This document shows, piece after piece, positions 42,596 through 51,466 of a stretch of DNA of 64,000 nucleotides (positions are counted from its first letter, which is position 1; every line of letters starts with the position of its first letter). A model generated the notes under the pieces. That model ran no database searches and was not told where the DNA came from. It was given only the letters and a program-made list of their open reading frames with translations. Source of the stretch: Alphaproteobacteria bacterium (lineage in GTDB: Bacteria; Pseudomonadota; Alphaproteobacteria; Puniceispirillales; Puniceispirillaceae); NCBI GenBank assembly GCA_016780775.1, contig JADHLI010000005.1, forward strand, positions 62,001 to 126,000, in the 5' to 3' direction. A program made the position numbers and the translations under genes.

Positions 42596-44695
42596 ATGCA
42601 TATTCCGCGCCCTACAAGCCTTTATCGTCTGTTTGCCAGCACCTCCAGCCTGCCGGGTATTGGCCCAAAGATAGCGGCTATAATGGAAAAGCGCATTGGC
42701 GGGCATTTGATAGATATTCTTCGCCACCTTCCAGTAAGCCTGAATGATAGGCGCGCAAGGCCATCTGTAGATGAGGCTGAAGACGGCCAACTCGCAACCT
42801 TTGAAGTTTTGGTTCTGTCTGGAGATATTCCGCCTGGCAAATCGAACCGGCCTGCACGGATTACAACTGAAACAAAAGGTGGACGCCTAGAATTGGTCTT
42901 TTTCAGGGCGCGGGCAGATTGGTTACGCCAGAGCCTGCCTATTGGGGAGCGCAGACTAGTAAGCGGACGCGTTGAACGCTTTCAAGGGCGCTTGCAAATG
43001 GCGCATCCTGATTTTATCACCTCACTAGAAAAAGCCTCAGACATTCCAGAAATTGAGCCTATTTATCCGCTAACCGCGGGTCTGAGTGCGCGCATTTTAC
43101 GCCGAGCTATTCTTGCAAGCCTCAAAGCTGTGCCAGATTTACCAGAATGGATTGATGTCCAGCAGTTGCGCACCCATCAGTGGCCATCACATAAACATGC
43201 CTTACAAGAGGCGCATAACCCGCAAGAACCTTCCGATTTGCTTGCTTCCACGCCAGCTAGGACGCGCCTTGCCTATGATGAGCTTCTCGCCAATCAGTTT
43301 GCGCTGGGACTGCTGCGCCGGCAAACAAGTGCAGCAGGTGAGGGTTGTGCTAAAGAAGGCAGTGAGAAGCTGACCGCTGCATTGCTTAGTGCCCTGCCCT
43401 TTACACCTACGAACGCCCAGATGCGTGTGATAGCTGAGATTAAAGCTGACCAGATGAGCGAGGCGCGGATGCTGCGGCTCTTACAAGGGGATGTGGGAAG
43501 CGGCAAAACCTTTGTTGCGTTGATGGCCATGCTACATGCGCTAGAAGCAGGCTATCAAGCCGCACTGCTAGCCCCAACCGAAATCTTGGCACGCCAACAT
43601 CACGCCAGCCTGAGCGCATTATTAAAAGAGATGCAGATAGAGCCAGAATTATTACTAGGCGGGATGAAGACAAAAGAACGCAAAGAAGTTACTGAAAAAC
43701 TTGCGGCTGGCAGTTGCCAAATTGTTATCGGCACGCATGCTCTTCTTTCTGATGATATTCATTTTGCCAAGCTAGGGCTTGCCGTGGTGGATGAGCAGCA
43801 TCGCTTTGGTGTGCGCCAACGCCTTGTTTTGGGTCAAAAAGGAGATGGCTGTGATGTGCTCGTGATGACAGCAACGCCTATTCCGCGCACGCTTGCCATG
43901 ACTGCTTATGGTGATTTGCAGGTCTCTCGCCTAGATGAAAAACCAAAGGGACGCCAAGAAATTAGCACTGCTGCCATTTCTGGAGAGCGCATTGCTGAGA
44001 TTGTTGAGCGCTTGCGGCAAGCAGTGGCTAGTCAGCAACGCGCCTATTGGATATGTCCGCTGGTTGAAGAAACAGACAAGCTAGATGTAGCCGCTGCAGA
44101 AGATCGGCATCGCCAATTACAGGCTATTTTGCCAGATATACAAATTGGGCTGGTACATGGGCGAATGAAAACAGATGAACGCGAAGCTGCAATGGCAGAA
44201 TTCAAGGCTGGCAAAAGCCAGATATTAATCGCTACTACCGTAATTGAGGTTGGGGTAGATGTGCCAGAAGCTAGCATCATCATCATTGAGCATGCGGAAC
44301 GCTTTGGCCTTGCACAATTGCACCAGCTGCGGGGACGTGTTGGCAGAGGTTCGGCACGCTCAGCTTGTATTTTGATGTATCAAGCCCCCCTTAGTGAGGC
44401 CGCACAAGCCCGGCTAAAAATTATGCGGGCAACAAATGACGGCTTTGTTATTGCTGAGGAAGATTTACGTCTTCGCGGGCCCGGCGAAGTGCTAGGACAG
44501 CGGCAATCTGGCTTACCAGAATTTTGCCTAGCAGATTTAGCGCTACATGCAGATTTACTCCCGCTAGCCCGCCAGCAAGCTGAAAATATTTTGGAAAAAG
44601 GCTTTAGCCTAGACGCGCCAGAAATGGAGCCCTACGTGGTTTTACTAAGCCTGTTTGAACGCGATAATGCGGTACGTTTCCTTGCCTCTGGCTAG
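42596..44695 (+). CDS. recG: ATP-dependent DNA helicase RecG
   Basis: The 699-residue branch-migration helicase acts on stalled forks. An N-terminal wedge/OB domain (about 60-170) is followed by the SF2 motor with Walker A GDVGSGKTFVALMAM, Walker B VVDEQHRFG, TATPIPRTLAMTAYGDL, and QLRGRVGRGSARSACILMY. Length is normal. The last part, LRLRGPGEVLGQRQSGLP, is the RecG signature. Confidence 0.95.
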   Translation: MHIPRPTSLYRLFASTSSLPGIGPKIAAIMEKRIGGHLIDILRHLPVSLNDRRARPSVDEAEDGQLATFEVLVLSGDIPPGKSNRPARITTETKGGRLELVFFRARADWLRQSLPIGERRLVSGRVERFQGRLQMAHPDFITSLEKASDIPEIEPIYPLTAGLSARILRRAILASLKAVPDLPEWIDVQQLRTHQWPSHKHALQEAHNPQEPSDLLASTPARTRLAYDELLANQFALGLLRRQTSAAGEGCAKEGSEKLTAALLSALPFTPTNAQMRVIAEIKADQMSEARMLRLLQGDVGSGKTFVALMAMLHALEAGYQAALLAPTEILARQHHASLSALLKEMQIEPELLLGGMKTKERKEVTEKLAAGSCQIVIGTHALLSDDIHFAKLGLAVVDEQHRFGVRQRLVLGQKGDGCDVLVMTATPIPRTLAMTAYGDLQVSRLDEKPKGRQEISTAAISGERIAEIVERLRQAVASQQRAYWICPLVEETDKLDVAAAEDRHRQLQAILPDIQIGLVHGRMKTDEREAAMAEFKAGKSQILIATTVIEVGVDVPEASIIIIEHAERFGLAQLHQLRGRVGRGSARSACILMYQAPLSEAAQARLKIMRATNDGFVIAEEDLRLRGPGEVLGQRQSGLPEFCLADLALHADLLPLARQQAENILEKGFSLDAPEMEPYVVLLSLFERDNAVRFLASG

Positions 44696-44708
44696 GAAAA
44701 TTTAACCG

Positions 44709-44790
44709 CTAGCTCTTCTTCTTTACTGCTTTTTTTTGAGCTGCTGACTTTTTCTTTACTGATTTTTTACAGCTGCTGTTTTCTTAACTG
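44709..44790. repeat. Three ~33-bp Lys/Ala-coding tandem repeats across a stop codon
   Basis: Units of the type TTCTTTACTG-T-run-GCTGCTG recur about every 33 bases at 44719, 44752 and 44781. The annotated DUF502 stop (44756-44758) falls in the middle unit. One extra A in the A6 run at 44763-44768 would keep the lysine/alanine frame open to a TAG at 44709. Confidence 0.75.
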
Positions 44791-45553
44791 GTTTTTTTGA
44801 AGCCGCTACTTTCTTGGCTGTTTTTGCCTTAACTGATTTGCCTGATTTTAGCGGCGATGGCGGGGTTACGATCCCGCCAGAAACTACCAGCTTTACTGCA
44901 TCCTCTACACTCATCTCTAGATAGGTGATCTCATTTTCTGGGCAAAAAAGCAAAAAACCAGAAGTTGGGTTTGGCGTTGTTGGAATAAACACATTCACCG
45001 TTTTCGGACGAATACTGGATTGTACCTCCCCCTTAGTAACGCCGGTTACAAACCCGATAACCCACAAGCCCTTGCGTGGATATTCAACCAACACCACTTC
45101 GCGGAACGCATCTGATTGCGCAGATAAGAGCGTTTCCAGAATCTGTTTTGACGCCCCATAGATAGAACGCACGACAGGCATTCTGTTTAACAAATTCTCA
45201 CCAATACGAATGAGCCAACGCCCTAAAAATCCAGCAGCTAACGCACCAATTAGTGTAATTGTTACCGCACCCACTAAAAGACCAACACCTGGCAACTGAC
45301 CAGCAATAGGCGCCTTTAGAGTGATATAATCGCGCAAGCCTGACGGGATAAGCCCCACCACTTGTGCGTCAATAATGTCAATAAACAGCCAAGTGATATA
45401 AATGGTCAGCATTACCGGTGCAGTTACCAATAAGCCAGTAAAGAACCAGCTGCGCAATCTGGCCATAACACTTATTTTCACAGGTTTTGGCGGTGCATCA
45501 AAGCTAGGTTTATTATCCATTTTCACTTCCAGTTGAACATCATTGTTTGGCAC
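44756..45553 (-). CDS. DUF502 family membrane protein
   Basis: The 265-residue product has two membrane helices (WFFTGLLVTAPVMLTIYITWL and LLVGAVTITLIGALAAGFLG) flanking the family core (RMPVVRSIYGASKQILETLL). Function unknown. The C-terminus is a Lys/Ala-rich tail (KTAKKVAASKKPVKKTAAVK). The tail is probably longer in the natural reading: a one-base change in an A6 run restores a K/A-rich extension ending at 44709. It is divergent from mazG. Confidence 0.85.
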   Translation of the reverse strand: MPNNDVQLEVKMDNKPSFDAPPKPVKISVMARLRSWFFTGLLVTAPVMLTIYITWLFIDIIDAQVVGLIPSGLRDYITLKAPIAGQLPGVGLLVGAVTITLIGALAAGFLGRWLIRIGENLLNRMPVVRSIYGASKQILETLLSAQSDAFREVVLVEYPRKGLWVIGFVTGVTKGEVQSSIRPKTVNVFIPTTPNPTSGFLLFCPENEITYLEMSVEDAVKLVVSGGIVTPPSPLKSGKSVKAKTAKKVAASKKPVKKTAAVKNQ

Positions 45554-45642
45554 ATGATATTGACCATCTTAGGATAATAATGCAAGCAGAGATGAGCGAA
45601 GAGCCATCCCACTTCTTAAGATTTTATAAAAGCAGGTTTCTT

Positions 45643-46449
45643 ATGACAACGCCGCCCCTACCTATCGAACGCCTTTTGAATGTTATGAAAGCCTTGCGTG
45701 ACCCTGAAACTGGATGCCCATGGGATATCAAACAAGATTTTAGCAGCATCGCTCCCTATACAATAGAGGAAGCCTATGAAGTTAATGAAGCGATAGCAAA
45801 CGGTGCGCGTGATAAAATCTGTGATGAGTTGGGAGACCTGCTGTTACAAGTTGTGTTTCATGCCCAAATCGCCGCAGAAGAAGGAAGCTTTACCTTTGAT
45901 GATGTTGCCAACAGCATTTCGGATAAAATGGTACGGCGCCATCCACATGTTTTCGGCGATACAGAAGCCAAAACAGTTACAGAAGTGCGCAAAAACTGGG
46001 AGCAGATAAAAGCAGAAGAGCGCGCATTAGAAAGTGGTGACGCGGTAAGCCTGCTAGACGGCATTGCAACCACTTTGCCGGCTATGGTGCGCGCATCTAA
46101 GCTACAGAAACGGGCAGCAAATGTGGGCTTTGACTGGCCCGAATTAGACGCGGTGATTGAAAAACTACATGAAGAGACAGATGAGCTTCGTGTGCAATGG
46201 CAGCAAGATAAAACAGATAAAATCCGGCTAAAAGAAGAGATTGGCGATATTTTGTTTGTGGCGGCAAATCTAGCGCGCAAGGTAGGGGTCGACCCGGAAA
46301 CAGCTCTTATTGAAACCAATCGCAAATTTGAGCGCCGCTTTGGCTATATTGAACAAGCCCTTGCCCTGCAAAAAATCCCTCTTGAAGAGGCTGGGCTAGA
46401 AAAGATGGACAAATTATGGGACGCTGCCAAAGCAAAAGAGCGTAAATAG
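45643..46449 (+). CDS. mazG: Nucleoside triphosphate pyrophosphohydrolase MazG
   Basis: The 268-residue product has two MazG domains in tandem. The first has MKALRDPETGCPWDIKQ and EEAYEVNEAI with the acidic metal-binding set, then DELGDLLLQVVFHAQIA. The second has EEIGDILFVAANLARKVG. It hydrolyses NTPs or dNTPs to NMP and PPi. The ATG at 45643 matches the usual MazG start; upstream in-frame ATGs overlap the divergent DUF502 start region. A 15-bp duplication covers its stop (46446-46476). Confidence 0.92.
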   Translation: MTTPPLPIERLLNVMKALRDPETGCPWDIKQDFSSIAPYTIEEAYEVNEAIANGARDKICDELGDLLLQVVFHAQIAAEEGSFTFDDVANSISDKMVRRHPHVFGDTEAKTVTEVRKNWEQIKAEERALESGDAVSLLDGIATTLPAMVRASKLQKRAANVGFDWPELDAVIEKLHEETDELRVQWQQDKTDKIRLKEEIGDILFVAANLARKVGVDPETALIETNRKFERRFGYIEQALALQKIPLEEAGLEKMDKLWDAAKAKERK

Positions 46450-46493
46450 ACTAAACTTGAATAGACTAAACTAGAATGGCCTTGTTCCCTATC

Positions 46494-47342
46494 TCAAGCT
46501 GACCAGACAAAATCAGCTAGCTGTTGCCATATTTCTGATGTTGGCGCGCCTAGCAATACGCCCTTATCCCCTGGTTGATACCGCACACCTGTTGGGCCAA
46601 GACGCACATGATAGCCAAGACTACTAAGCACCATTACTACTGGCACACTATCCCAATAGGTAAGCTTGCTATGCGTTAAATAATCGCATGAACCAGCTGC
46701 AATATTCATCGCCTCCACCCCGGCAGAGCCGATATGAAAGCGCCCCTTTAGGGTTTTTAATTTTTCTCTGACACGCTCGCGGATAGCGCTATCAAACCCC
46801 ATCGCATTCATGCACCCTTTCAGATTATGGAGTGAGCTATTTGCTAAATTGCTAGGATTTGGCTGGCGAGTGTGAGCGCAACCTTGGGAATCTGTATAGC
46901 ATGGCAATTCATTATGACGGGCGATAACACTCTCAGAAGTAAGCGGCTTATATATCCACGCCCCGACAGGCATACCATCATATAAAAGCCCCAACATAGT
47001 GCAGAAATGTGGGTCGCCTTTGACAAAATTGCGGGTACCATCAAGGGGATCAATCGTCCAGACAAAACCTGTATCTAGCGCTTCTGGCAAGCCAAATTGG
47101 GCTGTATTTTCCTCGGCTACAAAACGAGCCTCTGGCAGTAACAACTTTAAGCCTGCAATAAGCTGCCGCTCAGCTCCTTTATCAGCGATAGTTACAAAAT
47201 CAGTAGCAGAGCTTTTGGTTTCGATATCCAGCTCTTTAAGATTTTGAAAATATGGCAGGATGTCCTGCTCAGCAACGCGCTTCAGCAGGCTAAGAATATC
47301 CTCATCAAAATGGGGGGAAAGCGCAGGGATGTGGCTAGGCAT
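46494..47342 (-). CDS. Inositol monophosphatase-family phosphatase
   Basis: The 282-residue product has the metal and substrate motifs [22 protein letters not shown] and the late WDSVPVV. Members dephosphorylate inositol phosphate, histidinol phosphate or fructose bisphosphate; the substrate is not fixed by sequence. The ATG at 47342 overlaps the hfq stop (GATGCCTAG), and ATGs further upstream lie inside hfq. It occupies the place where hflX usually follows hfq in this class. Confidence 0.85.
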   Translation of the reverse strand: MPSHIPALSPHFDEDILSLLKRVAEQDILPYFQNLKELDIETKSSATDFVTIADKGAERQLIAGLKLLLPEARFVAEENTAQFGLPEALDTGFVWTIDPLDGTRNFVKGDPHFCTMLGLLYDGMPVGAWIYKPLTSESVIARHNELPCYTDSQGCAHTRQPNPSNLANSSLHNLKGCMNAMGFDSAIRERVREKLKTLKGRFHIGSAGVEAMNIAAGSCDYLTHSKLTYWDSVPVVMVLSSLGYHVRLGPTGVRYQPGDKGVLLGAPTSEIWQQLADFVWSA

Positions 47343-47574
47343 CGCCACCATCAAGGCCTTGCAGATCTACTGGGCTAGCCGGCATGATAGTCGATACCGC
47401 ATGTTTATAAATAAGCTGGATATGTCCCTCACGCTTAAGCAGAATAGAATAGCTATCAAACCAAGTGACCACCCCTTGTAATTTCACGCCATTTACTAAG
47501 AAGATAGTTACCGAAACATGCTGTTTTCTGATTTGGTTCAGAAAAATATCTTGTAAATTTTGACCCTTGTCCAT
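47335..47574 (-). CDS. hfq: RNA chaperone Hfq
   Basis: The 79-residue Sm-like protein forms hexamers that pair small RNAs with mRNAs. Sm1 is [21 protein letters not shown] and [12 protein letters not shown]; Sm2 is [10 protein letters not shown] with the KH pair. The start and length fit alphaproteobacterial Hfq. The gap of 138 bases to dat is filled with seven tandem repeats, so its promoter or leader may lie in repetitive DNA. Confidence 0.97.
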   Translation of the reverse strand: MDKGQNLQDIFLNQIRKQHVSVTIFLVNGVKLQGVVTWFDSYSILLKREGHIQLIYKHAVSTIMPASPVDLQGLDGGDA

Positions 47575-47610
47575 TATCTGGCTCCATATCTTCGGTTCAT
47601 GTTCGGCACT

Positions 47611-47714
47611 AAAATACTGGCTGTAAAATACTGGCTGTAAAATACTGGCAGTTAAATCTAGGCTGTAAAATTCTGGCCGTTAAATCTAGGCAGTTAAATC
47701 TAGCCCCTAGAGTT
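47611..47714. repeat. Seven 13-15-bp tandem repeats between dat and hfq
   Basis: Units such as AAAATACTGGCTGT and AAATCTAGGCAGTT alternate seven times. The last runs into the dat stop codon (47713-47715). Exact copies stand next to diverged ones, which suggests repeated slippage events of different ages. Confidence 0.9.
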
Positions 47715-48567
47715 AAAGCACCCCACCATGTGCATGTTGAATATAATCTTCACGTAATGCCGCGCTTACAACACCAATTTCACCGTCAGATATCACAGTA
47801 TCATCAATTTTTGTCACTGCGGTTACAATCGAAGTCGCGCTTGTTATAAACACTTCACGCGCATTCAGCATTTCTGCCACATCAAAAGTGCGCTCACTAA
47901 CCTTTAACTGATGCATACCAGCAATTCTTTGTACGGACTGACGCGTGATCCCGTTCAAAATATTTTCATTTGCTTTGCGGGTAACCAGCTCACCTTTATC
48001 CGTGACAAGCCAGACATTGCTAGAAGAGCCCTCGGAAACACTGCCATCTGGCATCACCAGAATAGCTTCAAAAGCGCCCTTTTCTGCAGCTTCTTGTTTT
48101 GCAAGGCAGTTTGGCAGTAGCTGAATGGTCTTAATATCGCGCCGCGCCCATCTCTCATCAGCGACGGTAATAGCTGCGACCCCTTTCTGGCTTGGCGATG
48201 GCATAGATGCAAGAAGCTTAGCTGTCATTACGATAGCTGGCTGGCTAGCAGTGGGAAATTTATGGTCTCGGCGCGCCACCCCTCTGGTGACTTGAACATA
48301 AATCGTGCCATTGACCAAATGGTTTAGCCGGATCATGCGCGCGATAATTATCCGCAATGATGCTTCCGAAAAATTAGCCTTTATTTTGATTAATTTCAGT
48401 GAGTTATAAAGTCTTTTTAAATGGCCGTCATAATCTATAGGCTGGCCATTTAAAACCATCACCACCTCATAAATACCATCAGCAAATTGATAACCTCTAT
48501 CCTCAACATGCACACTCGCCTGACTATGCGGAATATAGCGGCCATTAACATAAGCAATGCGTGACAT
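47713..48567 (-). CDS. dat: D-amino-acid transaminase, class IV
   Basis: The 284-residue PLP enzyme has AYVNGRYIPHSQASVHVEDRGYQFADGIYEV at its N-terminus, the PLP-lysine region IQLLPNCLAKQEAAEKGA, and the substrate-side EGSSSNVWLV. It interconverts D-amino acids and 2-oxo acids. The ATG at 48567 has AGAGGCG upstream. It lies between trkA and hfq in the order common to this group of alphaproteobacteria. Confidence 0.9.
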   Translation of the reverse strand: MSRIAYVNGRYIPHSQASVHVEDRGYQFADGIYEVVMVLNGQPIDYDGHLKRLYNSLKLIKIKANFSEASLRIIIARMIRLNHLVNGTIYVQVTRGVARRDHKFPTASQPAIVMTAKLLASMPSPSQKGVAAITVADERWARRDIKTIQLLPNCLAKQEAAEKGAFEAILVMPDGSVSEGSSSNVWLVTDKGELVTRKANENILNGITRQSVQRIAGMHQLKVSERTFDVAEMLNAREVFITSATSIVTAVTKIDDTVISDGEIGVVSAALREDYIQHAHGGVL

Positions 48568-48620
48568 GATATCGCCTCTCTTCGTAAAGATTAAAAATTC
48601 AGCAAGCAATGACCATCAGG

Positions 48621-49991
48621 CTAAACCTGATCAGATAGAATAGATTCGGCGCGGCTTGCTTTACCAGGGGCTGCAAATAACACCACCCTATCGCCAGCTT
48701 CAATAACAGTATCCCCTCTTGCCGCTATAACAACATCTTTACGCAAGATAGCGCCAATAGCGACACCCTTTGGAATGCGTGATTTACGCAAAGGCTGGCC
48801 AACAAGTGGGGATGTCGGCAAAGCTTCAGCTTCTAATACCTCCCCTAGGCCCTCTACCACAGAATGCACGTCCAGAATTCGGCCTCTGCGAATATGCTCC
48901 AAAATTGAAGATACGGTGATTTGCGGTGGATTAATAACCGCATCAACGCCCAGCGCACTTATCAGCGGCACAAAGCCCGGCATATTGACAAGCGCAACCG
49001 TATGAAGCGCGCCCATTCGTTTTGCTAGCAAGGCAGACAGAATATTCACCTCATCATCATTAGATACTGAAACAAAGGTTTCAGCAGTAGTCGCCCCCGC
49101 TTCTTTCAGGATATCAGCTTCTAGCGCATTGCCCCAAATGACACTGGTGCGCTGCAGTTGTTCGGCAATCAAGCGTGCTTGTGCCCTATCACGCTCAATA
49201 ATATGCACCACGGCATTATCACTTGCCGCCTCGATATGCTGCGCTAGCAACGTTCCAATATTGCCGCCACCAGAAATAACAATAGAATGCGCTTCTTCTT
49301 CAGTATGGCCAAAACTGGCCATGGCACGCGCTGCATGATTTTCATCACAGACAAAATATACTCGGTCATCAGGTTGCATCATGTCTGTACCATCGCGCGG
49401 CACGATCACCTGATTATTCCGAATAATCGCTACAACCGTCATGCTTAGGCCGGGAAATAGATTGGTCAGATGCCGTAGCGGTGTGGCCAAAATTGGACAG
49501 TTTTCCTTACATAGCACACCAATCAATTTGATTTTATTTTCTGCCATATCCTTTACATCAAACGCGCCAGGCATTTGCAATTGGCGTCCAACAGCAGCTG
49601 AAACTTCCCGCTCTGGCGAGATAATATAATCAATCGGTAAATTATTGCGGCTATAGAGTTGGCCAACTTTAGGATCAAGATAGGCTCGTGAGCGAATACG
49701 TGCAATCCGGGTTGGCGTGTCAAAAATAGTATGGGCAACCTGACAGGCCACCATATTGATCTCGTCTGATTCTGTCACCGCAATCAGAAGTTCAGCCTCT
49801 TTAAGGCCAGCTTGCGCCAGAATATCGGGATGTGAAGAAACCCCCTCAACAGCACCCACATCCGCCTGTTCGGTCAGCCTTTGCAGCTTGTCCGGGTCAG
49901 CGTCAATAACCGTAACATCATTCTGTTCTGCAGAAAGATGGCGCGCAATCGCATTACCAACTATTCCTGCTCCACAAATAACGATTTTCAT
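48621..49991 (-). CDS. trkA: Trk system potassium uptake NAD-binding protein
   Basis: The 456-residue peripheral membrane protein has two RCK repeats. The first Rossmann motif is IVICGAGIVGNAIARHL with the distal acidic residue in TVIDADPDKL; the second is IVISGGGNIGTLLAQHIE. It gates the TrkH/TrkG K+ channel through NAD(H) and nucleotide binding. No trkH gene is in the window. It follows ntrX by about 98 bases on the same strand. Confidence 0.94.
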   Translation of the reverse strand: MKIVICGAGIVGNAIARHLSAEQNDVTVIDADPDKLQRLTEQADVGAVEGVSSHPDILAQAGLKEAELLIAVTESDEINMVACQVAHTIFDTPTRIARIRSRAYLDPKVGQLYSRNNLPIDYIISPEREVSAAVGRQLQMPGAFDVKDMAENKIKLIGVLCKENCPILATPLRHLTNLFPGLSMTVVAIIRNNQVIVPRDGTDMMQPDDRVYFVCDENHAARAMASFGHTEEEAHSIVISGGGNIGTLLAQHIEAASDNAVVHIIERDRAQARLIAEQLQRTSVIWGNALEADILKEAGATTAETFVSVSNDDEVNILSALLAKRMGALHTVALVNMPGFVPLISALGVDAVINPPQITVSSILEHIRRGRILDVHSVVEGLGEVLEAEALPTSPLVGQPLRKSRIPKGVAIGAILRKDVVIAARGDTVIEAGDRVVLFAAPGKASRAESILSDQV

Positions 49992-50089
49992 AGAATACCT
50001 ATCCTTTTGAAGGAGAGTTGCAATTCTGCCTCGTTATGCCGCACTCGCGTGAGTTTGGCAAATTTGCACTAACTCAGTTTTGCTGGCTA

Positions 50090-51466
50090 TCAGCTTGTTT
50101 CTACCTTTAGCGACTTTAATTTACGGTGCAAGGCAGAACGCTCCATACCTATGAATTTAGCCATTTGCGAGATATTACCTTCAAATTTCTGTAGCTGGGA
50201 GACCATATATTCGCGCTCAAACAGCTCGCGTGCTTCACGCAATGGCAGCGATAGGCTTTGCTGGAGTATCTGATTAGCCCCTTCGACAGGTGAGGACAGC
50301 AATTCTGCTGGCAAGGCATCAAGGGTTACCACCCCCTGCTCTGGCTTTTCATTCAAGATTAATATTGTTTCTATCACATTGCGTAATTGCCGCACGGAGC
50401 CTGGCCAGTCATAAGAGCGCATCGCGTTAAGCAAATCATCCCCTAGCTTTACTGGCGGCCGGCCTAGCCTGCGTGCACTATCTTCCACAAAATACTCAGC
50501 CAGCAGGCTAATATCCTCACGCCGCATCGCTAGCCCCGGGACCGACATCGAAATCACACCAAGCCGATAATATAAATCTTCTTTTAACCCGCCTGCTTCT
50601 ATTGCACCTACCAAATCTTCAGAAGATGCTGATATAATACGCACATCTGTTACCACCTGATCTGTACCGCCAACCCTGCGGAAGGTCTGTTCAGCCACCG
50701 CACGAACCAGCCGGCTCTGGGTATCTAGGGGCAAGTCGCACAGCTCGTCAAAATATAGGGTCCCGCGATGCGCTTGTTCAAACAGCCCAACAATGCGTCG
50801 GCCGGAAGCCAGCATCTCAGAGCCAAAAAGTTCAGTATCTGCATTTTCAGCGCCAATACGCGCGCAATGTGCAACAACAAATGGGCCGTCTTTACGTTCT
50901 GACTGCGCATGAATAAGACGGGCTACCACCTCCTTGCCAGACCCGGTAGGCCCAGTTATCAATATTCGGCTAGAAGTGGGCGCAACCTTCTCGATCGTAG
51001 CACGCAACTGTTTTACTTGCGCAGATTGACCGATAAGTTCTACCTTCTCCGGCGCGTCACTTTTTTCACGCAATTCTGCATTTTCGCGTGTTAGACGGCT
51101 TTGTTGTAAGGCGCGCCGCACGGTTAACAGCAACCGTTCTGCCTTAAAGGGCTTTTCGATAAAATCATGGGCGCCTTTCTGGATAGCCTGCACTGCGGTT
51201 TCAATATTTCCATGCCCAGAAATCATCAAAATTGGGACCTCTGGATACAGGTTTTGACACCAGCTTAATACCTCCAACCCATCCATATCTGAATCTCGCA
51301 TCCAGATATCAAGGATAATACAAGATGGTGGGCGCGAGGTAATAACCGCACGTGCCTCCGCAGCATTTGCGGCCTGCACAGTCAAAAACCCCTCATCTTC
51401 CAAAGTCAGACTGATAAGAGAGCGGATATCAGGTTCATCATCAACGACTAGAATTTCTTCATTCAT
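50090..51466 (-). CDS. ntrX: Nitrogen/redox response regulator NtrX
   Basis: The 458-residue regulator has a receiver domain with phosphoacceptor Asp53 in IILDIWMRD. The AAA+ domain has Walker A GPTGSGKEVVARLIH and Walker B TLYFDELCDLP, and a Fis-type helix-turn-helix ends the protein (GNISQMAKFIGMERSALHRKL). The GAFTGA sigma-54 contact loop is missing between ELFGSE and the Walker B region, as is usual for NtrX. It overlaps ntrY by 4 bases. Confidence 0.95.
   Translation of the reverse strand: MNEEILVVDDEPDIRSLISLTLEDEGFLTVQAANAAEARAVITSRPPSCIILDIWMRDSDMDGLEVLSWCQNLYPEVPILMISGHGNIETAVQAIQKGAHDFIEKPFKAERLLLTVRRALQQSRLTRENAELREKSDAPEKVELIGQSAQVKQLRATIEKVAPTSSRILITGPTGSGKEVVARLIHAQSERKDGPFVVAHCARIGAENADTELFGSEMLASGRRIVGLFEQAHRGTLYFDELCDLPLDTQSRLVRAVAEQTFRRVGGTDQVVTDVRIISASSEDLVGAIEAGGLKEDLYYRLGVISMSVPGLAMRREDISLLAEYFVEDSARRLGRPPVKLGDDLLNAMRSYDWPGSVRQLRNVIETILILNEKPEQGVVTLDALPAELLSSPVEGANQILQQSLSLPLREARELFEREYMVSQLQKFEGNISQMAKFIGMERSALHRKLKSLKVETS

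Noticed and set aside
45858-46325. 155-codon leftward reading frame
   Set aside because: It is antisense to mazG, is serine-rich and has no recognisable domain.
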